From assembly GCF_963877135.1 (NCBI RefSeq), contig NZ_CAWNSW010000166.1:1-64000 (forward strand): a DNA stretch of 64,000 nt. Reading direction: 5' to 3'. Positions within the stretch are counted from its first letter, which is position 1, and the number at the start of each line of letters is the position of its first letter. Source of the stretch: Stenomitos frigidus_A. Lineage in GTDB: Bacteria; Cyanobacteriota; Cyanobacteriia; Leptolyngbyales; Leptolyngbyaceae. Below, in pieces: positions 40,409-49,406 of this stretch. The notes under the pieces were generated by a model, which was given only the letters and a program-made list of their open reading frames with translations, ran no database searches and was not told the DNA's origin. The translations under genes were made by a program, and so were the position numbers.

Positions 40409-40894
40409 CTACTCCGCTATCTCACGTAAAATTTGTTCTACCAGCGCTGGTTCTGCCGATGAAACCAGCGTTGAAGGATAGACTGCTCGTCCCCATGTTG
40501 GGTGAAGCACGATGGAGCACCCGTGGCTGCAAGTAGTGCGATACCCTAAGGTCGCTTGCACAATCGCTACGTCATCTAACCGTAGCTTCCCAGGACGAGC
40601 CAGCAGCGGTAAGCCTGTCCGAGGATCAAAGATGGCTGCGGCGTAACCCAAACGGTTGATTTGAACAGCGATTGCATAGCCAAGCTTGAGAAACCGTCGC
40701 CGTAATTTATCTTTCTGCGCTTCGGCAATGGGCGATCGCTTCAACAAATCGCAGTCGCACGGCTGGAGCACAATGAGCATCGATCGTGCCGGACATGACC
40801 AATCTGGCAGCAGCTGATCCCGATGGTTACAAACGAACCGACTGGGCGGATGGACGGAGTATTGAGTTTGTGCTTGTTCGATGACTCCGTTCAC
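40409..40894 (-). CDS. MMADHC-like protein (methylmalonic aciduria and homocystinuria type D family)
   Basis: 161 residues. The sequence SVHPPSRFVCNHRDQLLPDW, SMLIVLQPCDCDLL, IFDPRTGLPLLARPGKLRLD and VLHPTWGRAVYPSTLVSS matches what I know of a cyanobacterial family annotated after human MMADHC, a protein that directs cobalamin to its enzymes in animals. Cysteines at VCNHRD, PCDCDLL and TCSHGC stand out as possible metal/cobalamin contacts. The cobS gene elsewhere in the window shows that the cell makes cobamides. The bacterial role is unproven. Confidence 0.65.
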   Translation of the reverse strand: MNGVIEQAQTQYSVHPPSRFVCNHRDQLLPDWSCPARSMLIVLQPCDCDLLKRSPIAEAQKDKLRRRFLKLGYAIAVQINRLGYAAAIFDPRTGLPLLARPGKLRLDDVAIVQATLGYRTTCSHGCSIVLHPTWGRAVYPSTLVSSAEPALVEQILREIAE

Positions 40895-41198
40895 ACATAC
40901 TCCAGGTAAGCGCTTTTTCCATTCTACGCAGGAGTATGTGATGTAGAAGCATAGACTTTGGTGCTGTCCTCATTGCAACCTCGATCCCAAAGCAAAGCAG
41001 AGCTTGATTGCAGGGCCCTTGTGAGCAGAACTTTCCAGGGTGGCCATAACTCAAACGTAGGTGTTGTTAAGAGTCAGTGATCAGCGGTGTGTAAATTTGA
41101 CCGTTGACCCTTAATCATGAACCGCTGGGTGCTAACCGCTGACCGCTGACCGCTTCCCCTCCTTACCCAAACTATGAACTTATCTTTATACCCAATTC

Positions 41199-41302
41199 TT
41201 CGGAACAAGAATTTAATAATCTCGGCATTTGCCGTAGGGGCGCACGGCCGTGCGCCCCTACGGCAAATAATTTTTTGGTTTTATTTAATTCACGATCCTT
41301 AG
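41199..41302. repeat. MITE-like palindromic element, copy 2 with perfect 42-bp palindrome
   Basis: Begins TTCGGAACAAGAATTTAAT and ends TTTAATTCACGATCCTTAGG. The core 41227-41268 is a perfect loopless palindrome, arm ATTTGCCGTAGGGGCGCACG followed by G then its complement. A very strong hairpin or cruciform. Confidence 0.8.
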
Positions 41303-41402
41303 GAACGCAGATTTAATAAGGTGCAATTCTTTCTGTAGGGACGTTCCATGGAACGTCCCTACAGAAGGGAAATGGTTCAGATTAATTAATCCACGATCCT
41401 TG
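41297..41402. repeat. MITE-like palindromic element, copy 3 with perfect 36-bp palindrome
   Basis: Begins CTTAGGAACGCAGATTTAAT (sharing the end of copy 2) and ends TTAATTAATCCACGATCCTT. The core 41331-41366 is a perfect loopless palindrome with arm TTCTGTAGGGACGTTCCA. Same end type as copies 1 and 2 but a different core. Confidence 0.8.
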
Positions 41403-41695
41403 GCGTCGTGAGCACAATTTGAGCGATCACAGCTGGTGCGTATTGAAAGCATCCGGATGCTGTTTTCTTAGTGGCGAAAGTTGGTGGTACCCGCATTGGT
41501 ACCCCTAAGAGACGCACTCACAAGACTTCGAGAGACCGCGTCTGTAATCGCCCGTAAACATTGATCTACGCAAACCTTGATCTAACTGATCGCCATCTTG
41601 TTTTGGCGGTCTAGCAGCAGTTAGGGCATGCACTTGCTCGCCAAATTTTGACCCTTTCGAATTTGACCCTTTCGAACCTTGATCGCGTGCCATCT

Positions 41696-42781
41696 ATGAA
41701 ATTTAAATACTTACTCCTACTTGCGTTTTCCGTATGGCTAGTTGGTGTCACTGCTTCCATAGCGGCTCCCATCCGAGCCGTCAGTCGGTTGACAACAGCG
41801 ACTCGATTCACGCCTGAAGCAGACACAGCACCAGACACCTACCGTAACTGTCAAACGAAAAGCCCAGCGGTGCTAACAGTTTATGCTGGCAATGAAACAG
41901 GCTCTGGTAGCATCGTGAGCCCAGAGGGATTGGTTATTACCAGCAACCATGTCATCAAGGATCGAGGTGGTCAGCCGATCATCGTTCGCACGGCTAATGG
42001 TGAACAATATCGAGGGCGCGTGATCAAAACCGATACCCACAATGATTTGGCGTTACTGCAATTAGAGGCCCAAAACCAGTTTCCAATTGTGCCGTTGGCA
42101 AGCACTAGTGATGTAGAAATTGGTCAGTCGGTCTGTGCGATCGGCAGTCCTTACGGTCGTCCTGGTGTTCTGAGTGAAGGTACGCTGAGCCTGGTCAGGA
42201 ACAATGGCGACTTACAGGCCAGTATTCGGCTCTATCCAGGCAATTCGGGTGGCCCTTTGCTCAACCCACAGGGTGAGATGATTGGTGTCAACAAAGCCAT
42301 TTTGGAGTCGCCATCGGGCAGAAACACAGGTATTAGCTTTGCTACCAATGTACAGGCGGTCAGGAATTTACTCGGCTCTTCTTTTGCTGCCAAGCCTCTT
42401 GCAGTTGCCCCGCTCGTTTCACCTTCGATCGCTGAATCTCCTGCAACAGAGTGGACGTGGACGGCTCCCGAAGCCCCCGCTCAGCAGCCAATACCGTCAC
42501 CGGATGTAGTCAAGCCGAGCGCTCCATCGACAAATCGTCCCGCAGCAGGCAGGCGTTTGGGCATGACGATCGATATCCGCAATTTGGTGGTGCAACGGGT
42601 GCAGCCAGGTTCAGCCGCTGCGGTCAGCGGGTTTCGGCCGGGCGATAAACTGCTGGCAATCAACGGCAACCGCATTGGCGGCTTTACTGCTTTGCAGTCA
42701 TTTCTCGATCGCCAACCTGACCAAGCGCTGTTCACGATCGCTCGTGGTCAGAACGTCGCTAGCGTTCAGGTGCGTTTCTAA
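41696..42781 (+). CDS. HtrA-like serine protease (S1C) with PDZ domain
   Basis: 361 residues from the ATG at 41696. Signal peptide to about residue 24 (LLLLAFSVWLVGVTASIAA). Trypsin-like domain: His85 in ITSNHVI, Asp117 in HNDLALLQL, Ser184 in PGNSGGPLL. A Pro-rich linker (about 240-275) precedes a single PDZ domain (about 285-361: VVQRVQPGSAAAVSGFRPGD). A periplasmic or thylakoid-lumen quality-control protease of the DegQ/Hho class is likely. The start is not the longer frame at 41648, which lacks a signal-peptide start. A truncated paralogue lies 512 bases downstream. Confidence 0.92.
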   Translation: MKFKYLLLLAFSVWLVGVTASIAAPIRAVSRLTTATRFTPEADTAPDTYRNCQTKSPAVLTVYAGNETGSGSIVSPEGLVITSNHVIKDRGGQPIIVRTANGEQYRGRVIKTDTHNDLALLQLEAQNQFPIVPLASTSDVEIGQSVCAIGSPYGRPGVLSEGTLSLVRNNGDLQASIRLYPGNSGGPLLNPQGEMIGVNKAILESPSGRNTGISFATNVQAVRNLLGSSFAAKPLAVAPLVSPSIAESPATEWTWTAPEAPAQQPIPSPDVVKPSAPSTNRPAAGRRLGMTIDIRNLVVQRVQPGSAAAVSGFRPGDKLLAINGNRIGGFTALQSFLDRQPDQALFTIARGQNVASVQVRF

Positions 42782-43293
42782 GTTGAACTGGAACCTCGGC
42801 TGCTGCTTCAGCGTCATGCCTGCAATAGCCCAGTCACAGGTGTCATCATTGTCCAGCTTATAGCATTCAACGTGTCTGGTTTACGGTATTGGACGTTGAA
42901 GCATCAGGGCAATTCAAGCTGGACAGACTGGGAAACACGATCGCCAGTGTGAGGCATGGCATGGCTAAATCTGGGACTGCTTTGTGAACCTGTATCCCTG
43001 CTGTAGGGGCTGATAGGCTGCAACAGACAAGAAACTCAAAACGCCCCTACGAAAGCCATCGAAGCTGCATCTAACGCAACGGCACTGCCATCCATCTTTT
43101 CTCATTAAGTATCTTTGCGTTTTGAAGCATCGCATGTTTTGCTTTGGAACGCTACGGTAACGATATGGATTGTGATGTCCTATAGCGGTCGCCAACGTAT
43201 TCAGGCTTTTGGGATGAAAGGGCTTGCAGGGAGTTGTCCCCATACACCGTCCTCACCCAGATGACGTTTGCTATAACTCTTGATTCAACCAAC
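42782..43293. other. Intergenic region with nested inverted repeats
   Basis: 512 bases without a gene. TGTCCAGCTT (42850-42859) pairs with AAGCTGGACA (42916-42925) and, inside it, TTCAACGT pairs with ACGTTGAA (42893-42900), giving a long two-part hairpin. At about 43001-43050 a GTAGGGGC...GCCCCTAC pair lies 40 bases apart. Confidence 0.55.
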
Positions 43294-43605
43294 ATGAAAT
43301 TCAAGTCTTTACTGCTGTTTTTCACCCCCTCTGTGCTGCTTTATGGCTCTGCAGCCGTTGGTCTACCTTTGCCATCGATCGCTCAAGTAGCTGCAGGCAC
43401 GTCAGCAACGCCTGCCAATGCTTATCACAATTGTCAGCAAGCGGCAAATGCCGTTGTCACACTGTATTCGGGTTCAGAAATTGGCGCTGGCAGCATTGTT
43501 GATGCTGATGCCACTATTTTGACAGCGCTTCATGTCGTTAAAGAAGCGGTCAAGTGTCAAGTTGTCGAATGGTCATCGTTACCTGGGGCGTGCGATCGCA
43601 AATGA
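43294..43605 (+). pseudogene. Truncated paralogue of the HtrA-like protease
   Basis: 103 residues from the ATG at 43294. Signal peptide (LLLFFTPSVLLYGSAAVGLP) followed by ANAYHNCQQAANAVVTLYSG, EIGAGSIVDADATILTALHV. This aligns with the intact protease at YRNCQ...AVLTVYAGNETGSGSI... ITSNHVI, then the frame ends soon after the His region (VVKEAVKC). Asp and Ser catalytic parts are missing, so no protease can form. It may be a remnant or an in-progress decay of a tandem duplicate. A small secreted product remains possible. Confidence 0.7.
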
Positions 43606-43832
43606 TGCGCGGCCCGACGCAGAGGGTTCCTAGACCGGCAAACTTAGTTGGCCGCTACAGAGTAAGGCGCTCACGGCCAACGCTTTGAGGTGACGCAAAT
43701 CCCAAGCATGGCAGTATTGACGCCTGTCAGGCAGCCAGGCGTTTGATGGGTCACGCGCTTTTTAGAAACTGGTTTAACATCCGCCAGCCTCTAAATCTGA
43801 TTATGCTGGAAGAGACGGGCAAAGGGATACGC

Positions 43833-44840
43833 ATGACTCAGCTGCCGGACAATCAACCCCCACAAACACAGACCGCACAGACAAACAGACACTCCTTACC
43901 AGCAGATGCAACTGCTGCGATTACCATTGCCGTCATTGGCGATGTTCACGATCGCTGGGATGCCGATGATGCGATCGCGCTCAACCACTTAGGCGTAGAT
44001 CTGGTGCTGCTAGTCGGCGATTTTGGTAACGAATCTGTCGAGGTCGTCCGGGCGATCGCAGCACTTGAAATCCCCAAAGCAGCCGTGCTGGGAAACCACG
44101 ATGCCTGGTACAGCGCGACCGAATGGGGCATCAAGAAATGTCCGTACGATCGCACAAAAGAAGACCGGGTACAGCAACAGCTTGATTTGCTCGGAGAAAC
44201 CCATGTCGGCTATGGCAAACTCGATTTCCCAGAGTTGAATCTGACTGTTGTAGGCAGTCGTCCCTTTAGTTGGGGCGGCTCAGAATGGAAGAACACAGAC
44301 GCGTTCTACCGATCGCGCTACGGCATCAACAGCTTTGCCGAATCCACCGAACGGATTGTTCAAGCCGCCAGCAGTAGCACGCTTGATACGGTCATTTTTC
44401 TGGGACACTGTGGCCCCAAAGGACTGGGAGATCGTGCTGAAGACACCTGCGGGAAAGATTGGAGTCCTCCAGGCGGTGATCATGGCGATCCTGACTTTGC
44501 TGATGCGATCGAAGCCACTCGGAAACTGGGCAAAACGGTTCCGCTCGTTGCCTTTGGGCACATGCACCATCAGTTGCGACACACCAGGCAGCACCAGCGC
44601 GTCCCCCTCGTTGCGACCAACGGCACGATTTATCTCAACGCTGCCAGCGTGCCCCGCATCGTGAAAACTGACACCAACTGCCTGCGTAACTTCTCATTGG
44701 TGTCACTCCAGGCTGGCTCTGTGGCTCAGGCGTCGATCGTCTGGCTTGACCAGGATATGACGCTGGTTTCAGAGACGGTGCTTTATCGTAATCAAGCGTT
44801 CTCCAGTCAGCCTCATCAGAGTTATGAAGCGATCGTGTAG
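43833..44840 (+). CDS. Metallophosphoesterase, TIGR04168 family
   Basis: 335 residues from the ATG at 43833, which has AAGGG 6 bases upstream; the open frame extends to 43743. Calcineurin-like phosphoesterase motifs: VIGDVHDRWD (D-x-H), LLVGDFGNE (G-D-x), VLGNHDAWYS (G-N-H-D), FLGHCGPKG, and AFGHMHHQLR (G-H-x-H). This family occurs in cyanobacteria and plastids; its substrate is unknown. No signal peptide, so cytoplasmic. Confidence 0.9.
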   Translation: MTQLPDNQPPQTQTAQTNRHSLPADATAAITIAVIGDVHDRWDADDAIALNHLGVDLVLLVGDFGNESVEVVRAIAALEIPKAAVLGNHDAWYSATEWGIKKCPYDRTKEDRVQQQLDLLGETHVGYGKLDFPELNLTVVGSRPFSWGGSEWKNTDAFYRSRYGINSFAESTERIVQAASSSTLDTVIFLGHCGPKGLGDRAEDTCGKDWSPPGGDHGDPDFADAIEATRKLGKTVPLVAFGHMHHQLRHTRQHQRVPLVATNGTIYLNAASVPRIVKTDTNCLRNFSLVSLQAGSVAQASIVWLDQDMTLVSETVLYRNQAFSSQPHQSYEAIV

Positions 44841-45216
44841 TTCAGCGTTAATTGAACAGTGTTGTGTGTCAGTTTGGTCATGCGACGATCGCGCAATGGG
44901 AAAAAGGACATTTCAACCGTCTTCCAGGAATTTGATATTTAATTGCCAAGGCTCAAAGCAATGTCTGGAACATTGATGCCGCAACTGCTCAAGTAATCTT
45001 CGTGTGCACGTAAAGAAAAGTATTTTGAGAATTGCTCAGCATGTCGTCTCGCTTTTTATATTGTCAGGATATTGTGGAGAAGAGAGTGTATTGCCTTAGA
45101 AGAAGGTGGTGCATCCTCACAGATATCCAGGTGCATCGCTCAACTGCATGGAGTTTGAACGGAAAGCGGTTAGAGATTAAAAGGCTTAGGGCTTCTTAGC
45201 TAGATGCCTAGCAGTC
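44841..45216. other. Intergenic region, nothing recognised
   Basis: About 376 bases upstream of the CHASE2 cyclase. It presumably includes that gene's promoter. No repeat or RNA was recognised. Confidence 0.4.
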
Positions 45217-47238
45217 TTGAGTGAATCAATCAACACTGTCTGCCCAACCTTCAACCTCGGTAACACAACGCTGAGTGCACCTGTGACTGCTAAATTCTTT
45301 CAACGCTGCCGCGACGGGTGGATACAGCTAGCGGCTCTGCCGACAATCGTGCTTTTACCGCTGGCGATCGTCACGACGAGTGCTGTCGTTACTGGCTGCT
45401 TGCTGAGCCTGCGTCAGGTTGGTGCGCTGCAACCTCTGGAGCTTGCTAGTTATGACCTGATGGTGCGTCTGCGGCCCGATCGAGACGCTGACTCACGGTT
45501 GCTCCTTGTAGCAATTACAGAGTCAGACATTAAGGCACAGAAGCATTGGCCCCTTTCCGATTGGACGATCGCTACAGCATTACAAAAGCTCCAGCAATTC
45601 CAGCCCAGCGTCATTGGGTTGGATCTCTACCGTGATCTGCCTCAGGAGCCAGGGAAGGCGGCTCTGACCAAACAATTGCAGCAACCGAACGTCATTGCCA
45701 TTACCAAAGTTCAGGATGCGGATGATTTAGGCGTGGCGCCGCCGCCCGGTGTGCCCGCCGATCGCATTGGCTTTAACGACGTTACCAGTGACCCGGATGG
45801 TGTGATTCGTCGCGGCTTGCTGTTTGTGGATACCGACCAAACAACGCTGTATGCCTTTTCACTACGGCTGGCGATCGCCTATTTGCATCAGCAAGGTATT
45901 TCACCCCAGGCAGGTCTGCTCAATCCCAGTAATTTACGCTTTGGCGACACCGAATTCATCCCGTTGGAACCTACCGCTGGAGCTTACCAATCTGTCGATG
46001 CGAACGGCTATCAGATCTTGCTGAATTATCGTGCTCGTAGCCAATTGGCACGGCAGGTAACGCTCACTCAGGTGTTAAGCGGTACGATCGATCCCAGTTG
46101 GGTGAACGGCAAGATTGTCTTGCTGGGTACGACTGCCCGGAGTGCGAGGGACATCTTTCTCACTCCTTACAGTACGGCTGAAAAACAGACTGCCTCCATG
46201 CCAGGAGTGGTGATCCATGCTCAGATGGTGAGTCAATTTCTCGGTGCGGCCTTGAACCACGAACCCTTATTTTGGTTTTGGTCTGATTGGGTGGAGGTGC
46301 TCTGGATTGGGGCATGGGTGGTCATGGGTGGCAGCCTCGCCTGGTTTATTCGCCATCCACTAGGTCTAGGGCTGGCAATTACAGTCACCATTACAGCGCT
46401 GTTAGGAACCTGCTACCTGCTTTTTTTGCATCAAGGTTGGGTACCAACGGCCACACCCGCGATCGGTGTCATGACGGTCGCGATTTTGGTGGTATCGTAC
46501 CGGGCACAACAGGCACAGCGTCAGCAAATGATGATGATGAAGCTGCTGGGGCAAAACACCTCCCCTGAAATTGCCAGAGCCTTGTGGAAAAGCCGCGATC
46601 GCCTGCTGAAATCTGGCAAACTTCCAGGGCAACGGCTAACGGCCACCATGTTGTTTACCGACATTCGCAACTTCAGCACCCTTTCAGAACAAATGCCCCC
46701 TGAGAATTTGTTGGAGTGGCTGAACGAATATCTGAGCGCGATTACCGAGGAAGTAAGAGTTAATCAAGGCATTATTAACAAATTCACAGGCGATGGCTTG
46801 CTGGCAGTCTTCGGAGTGCCAATGAACCGTTTGACACAAATTGAAGTGTCTCAAGATGCGCGCCTGGCAGTTGAATGTGCGTTGGCAATGCGCGATCGCC
46901 TGCAAGAACTGAACCAGGATTGGCAGCAGCGCCACTTACCCACCGCCCAAATGCGGGTTGGCATTTTCACAGGGCCGATCGTTGCAGGAAGTCTGGGTGG
47001 TAAAGATCGCCTGGAATATGGCGTGATTGGCGACAGCGTTAACATCGCTTCGCGCCTAGAAAGCTACGCCAAAGACCAGCAGTTAGAAGTGTGTCGTATC
47101 CTCATTGCCAAAGATACGCTCGTGCATTTGCAAGACCGATTTGCTGTTGAACCGTGGGGGCCATTGGCGCTCAAAGGCAAACAGCAAATGATCGATGTTT
47201 ATCGGGTGCTAGGCTATGCCAGTGATGTGCTTATTTAA
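45217..47238 (+). CDS. CHASE2-domain adenylate/guanylate cyclase
   Basis: 673 residues. The first TM (about 42-65) is followed by an extracytoplasmic CHASE2 sensor (about 75-350: LGLDLYRDLPQEPGK-like, LLNYRARS, VLLGTTARSARDIFLTPYS). Three TM segments (about 357-430), then a class III cyclase domain (about 475-660) with metal aspartates in LFTDIRNFSTLSE and FTGDGLLAVFG, and LEYGVIGDSVNIASRLESY. The NKFTGDG lysine suggests adenylate rather than guanylate specificity, but this is tentative. The start used is TTG; no ATG in frame precedes TM1. The DUF928 gene follows. Confidence 0.92.
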   Translation: MSESINTVCPTFNLGNTTLSAPVTAKFFQRCRDGWIQLAALPTIVLLPLAIVTTSAVVTGCLLSLRQVGALQPLELASYDLMVRLRPDRDADSRLLLVAITESDIKAQKHWPLSDWTIATALQKLQQFQPSVIGLDLYRDLPQEPGKAALTKQLQQPNVIAITKVQDADDLGVAPPPGVPADRIGFNDVTSDPDGVIRRGLLFVDTDQTTLYAFSLRLAIAYLHQQGISPQAGLLNPSNLRFGDTEFIPLEPTAGAYQSVDANGYQILLNYRARSQLARQVTLTQVLSGTIDPSWVNGKIVLLGTTARSARDIFLTPYSTAEKQTASMPGVVIHAQMVSQFLGAALNHEPLFWFWSDWVEVLWIGAWVVMGGSLAWFIRHPLGLGLAITVTITALLGTCYLLFLHQGWVPTATPAIGVMTVAILVVSYRAQQAQRQQMMMMKLLGQNTSPEIARALWKSRDRLLKSGKLPGQRLTATMLFTDIRNFSTLSEQMPPENLLEWLNEYLSAITEEVRVNQGIINKFTGDGLLAVFGVPMNRLTQIEVSQDARLAVECALAMRDRLQELNQDWQQRHLPTAQMRVGIFTGPIVAGSLGGKDRLEYGVIGDSVNIASRLESYAKDQQLEVCRILIAKDTLVHLQDRFAVEPWGPLALKGKQQMIDVYRVLGYASDVLI

Positions 47239-47655
47239 CTTGTTTAACCTATTGAAGATGATTGCCTGTCTCAAAATTTAACTGGTTGCAGAACCGTTAT
47301 CTGTAACGCTGCTACTACGGCAAAAAAGGCTGTTTGGCACACAATTAGTCGGGGCCGTGGTAGGAGTAGGTTTGATCCCAAGGTTAAAGGCTAGATAGCA
47401 AGATTCTGGCAAAACCTGCCCGTACCCAAGGGTAAATTTTTGCTTGGAAATCTCCCAAGGGGAACATTGAAGCGTTAATCGCCATCAGCAAAGCAGTAAG
47501 AGATTACCGCTTCACAGGCTTTACCTACAAGCGATCAGGCAGAATTAGACAAATGTTTCCGTAAGCTAAGGTGTAGAGCCAGTAGCTAAAAACACGCGAC
47601 TTATTGCAGTGCATTTATAAAGCCATCTATTTGTCACGGTTAGAACGAACGACAC
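47239..47655. other. Intergenic region CHASE2 cyclase-DUF928 gene
   Basis: 417 bases. No gene, strong hairpin or repeat recognised. The gap suggests the DUF928 gene has its own promoter. Confidence 0.4.
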
Positions 47656-48390
47656 ATGCTTCAGAAAAACGATTATCGAAAATTATTGACCGTCTGCTTG
47701 TCTAGTGCTCTCAGCGTCGCAGTATGTGGTGTGCCACTGCTGGCGATCGCCCAAGAATATCACCCACCCAAACGAGGCATCCCTGGACGGCGCGAAGGTG
47801 CTGGAACACGAGGCACTTGCCTGCGTGGACCGAAACTACTCATGCCCCTTACACCAAGCGATAGTTTTAGTGCAACGGTGTCGAACAGCCCTACGTTCTT
47901 TTGGTACGTACCCAAAACAGGCGCTCAAACAGCCGAGTTCGCGCTGCTCGATGAAACCGATCGCACGCTCTACAAAACCACGCTTAACTTGCCGGAAGCC
48001 GCAGGCGTACTCAGTTTCAGCTTGCCCACAAGTGTCGCGGCATCAATCTTAACGGTTGGGAAGGATTACTATTGGCAGTTTTCTATTCTGTGCGATCCCA
48101 ATCAACCATCCATTAACCCATTTGTAGAAGGTGTTGTACAACGAGTTAAACCGGCGACTACCTTAACGAACCAGCTGAAAAAGGCAAGTGCCCGCGATCG
48201 CTCAACCATTTACGCCACTAACGGTATCTGGCAGGATGCGATCGCCACCCTTGCACAGGCACGCTGTACCAATCCCCAAGACCAGAACCTCATCACAAGT
48301 TGGACACACCTGCTGCAATCTGTGAAGCTAGAAGACTATGCCCAAGAGCCACTCACAGCGTCTTGCCCAGCCAAACCCACGAAGAAATAA
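47656..48390 (+). CDS. DUF928 secreted protein
   Basis: 244 residues. N-terminal signal peptide (SSALSVAVCGVPLLAIAQE) and a DUF928 domain: P-x-R-G-x-P-G-R-R-E-G-A-G-T-R (RGIPGRREGAGTRGTC), then LMPLTPSDSFSATVSNSPTF, VPKTGAQTAEFALLDE, and the YYWQFSILCDPNQPSINPFV cysteine region, ending with an alpha-helical part. The domain is found mainly in cyanobacteria, often near CHASE2 cyclases or CHAT proteins, as here. Its function is unknown; the protein should be periplasmic. Confidence 0.9.
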   Translation: MLQKNDYRKLLTVCLSSALSVAVCGVPLLAIAQEYHPPKRGIPGRREGAGTRGTCLRGPKLLMPLTPSDSFSATVSNSPTFFWYVPKTGAQTAEFALLDETDRTLYKTTLNLPEAAGVLSFSLPTSVAASILTVGKDYYWQFSILCDPNQPSINPFVEGVVQRVKPATTLTNQLKKASARDRSTIYATNGIWQDAIATLAQARCTNPQDQNLITSWTHLLQSVKLEDYAQEPLTASCPAKPTKK

Positions 48391-48404
48391 CCCTGACGTT
48401 ACCG

Positions 48405-48424
48405 CTTAGGATCGTGGATTAAAT
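48405..48424. repeat. MITE-like element end, copy 4
   Basis: CTTAGGATCGTGGATTAAAT, the complement of the 3' end of copies 1-3. The other end of this copy could not be recognised. Confidence 0.6.
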
Positions 48425-48572
48425 AGAATTGTCATGCCCCTAAAAGATGTGTCCCCTTTTCAATTTAAATTAGCATGAGAAAGGTTTTACTCCGGTAGGA
48501 GGGTAAGGTCTTGCGTCCCTACGTGAGACTAAAAAGCAGTAGGTAATTAGTTCTCTGAAACTCTTCTTAGAT

Positions 48573-49406
48573 TCAGAATTGGTGCCCTCTTCGAAGGGTG
48601 GCACTATACATTTCAGCAAGTATTTCATACTCATCTGCTGTCACGATTGCAAACCCCTGGACGTGCGCCTGTTCCATTGCCTCTTGCAACATCAAATTTG
48701 GAGCCAACAGCAACGACCGGAGTTGAGCGATCAACTCTGAGCCCAACTGTTGCGCTGCAACCAACGGCGGCATGGGGCAAGGACCCAGCGTCTCAACAAC
48801 CCGTAAACGTTGAGCCAAGTGAGGATCATTTCGCAGTGCTTGTTCTAGCACAGTACTGTTGATCGCGGCACAACTCGCTAATCCATCAGCGACCCACTGG
48901 ATCGATCCCTGATGGGAACCTGATGGGATGGTTTTACTAAAAAAAGAATGTAAATGGCTTTGAAGCAACCGATAACGAAGCAGATTGTAGCCACTATTTG
49001 AGCCCACATCGTTGTAGCAAAGGGTGCTTCCTGCCAGTTGTTCAAACGTCGTGATGGCGCTAGCAGCATTCACAATCACATCAGCAAAGTAGATCGGCTG
49101 ATTGTGATAACGAGGCGATGCCATTACAGGCGCAACTACCGCTTGGAACTGCTGAGGCACACGCTGATGCTGCCGGATAAACGGTAGCCCACACATGAAA
49201 GCAAGATCGACCTGATCCTGCTGCAGTAGCGGATCATGCAAGGGATCGTGGAAACTCTGAATGAGAGAGATTTCACGTTGCAAGGCCTGACTGATGGAAG
49301 CCGCGATCGCCTCATAAAACCAGAACCAATTAGGAGCCAGGTACGAAACGATTGTCAATGCCTTCAGCGTTTTTGCAGGCGTTGGCGAAGCCGATTCAAC
49401 CCACAT
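48573..49406 (-). CDS. PhnD-like phosphate/phosphonate ABC binding protein
   Basis: 277 residues from the ATG at 49406; the longer frame to 49523 overlaps an upstream ORF and lacks conserved sequence. The periplasmic-binding-fold signature of the PhnD/SsuA-like group is visible: SYLAPNWFWFYEAIAASISQ, then QVDLAFMCGLPFI, VIVNAASAITTFEQLAGSTL, NDVGSNSGYNLLRYRLLQ, and AINSTVLEQALRNDPHLAQR. No signal peptide is present in this start; the small membrane ORF before it may supply membrane attachment. Transporter partners are not in the window, so the ligand is uncertain. Confidence 0.75.
   Translation of the reverse strand: MWVESASPTPAKTLKALTIVSYLAPNWFWFYEAIAASISQALQREISLIQSFHDPLHDPLLQQDQVDLAFMCGLPFIRQHQRVPQQFQAVVAPVMASPRYHNQPIYFADVIVNAASAITTFEQLAGSTLCYNDVGSNSGYNLLRYRLLQSHLHSFFSKTIPSGSHQGSIQWVADGLASCAAINSTVLEQALRNDPHLAQRLRVVETLGPCPMPPLVAAQQLGSELIAQLRSLLLAPNLMLQEAMEQAHVQGFAIVTADEYEILAEMYSATLRRGHQF

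Larger units (their letters stand above)
40895..41695. other. Long intergenic region made of repeats
   Basis: 800 bases. 41085-41150 has GGTCAGC/GCTGACC-type heptamers. 41199-41402 holds two palindromic elements (separate entries). The rest, 41403-41695, is unassigned; it contains the promoter region of the HtrA-like gene. Confidence 0.6.

Noticed and set aside
43234..43293. Longer N-terminus for the truncated protease paralogue
   Set aside because: The ATG at 43294 gives a start (MKFKSLLLFF) matching that of the intact paralogue (MKFKYLLLLA).
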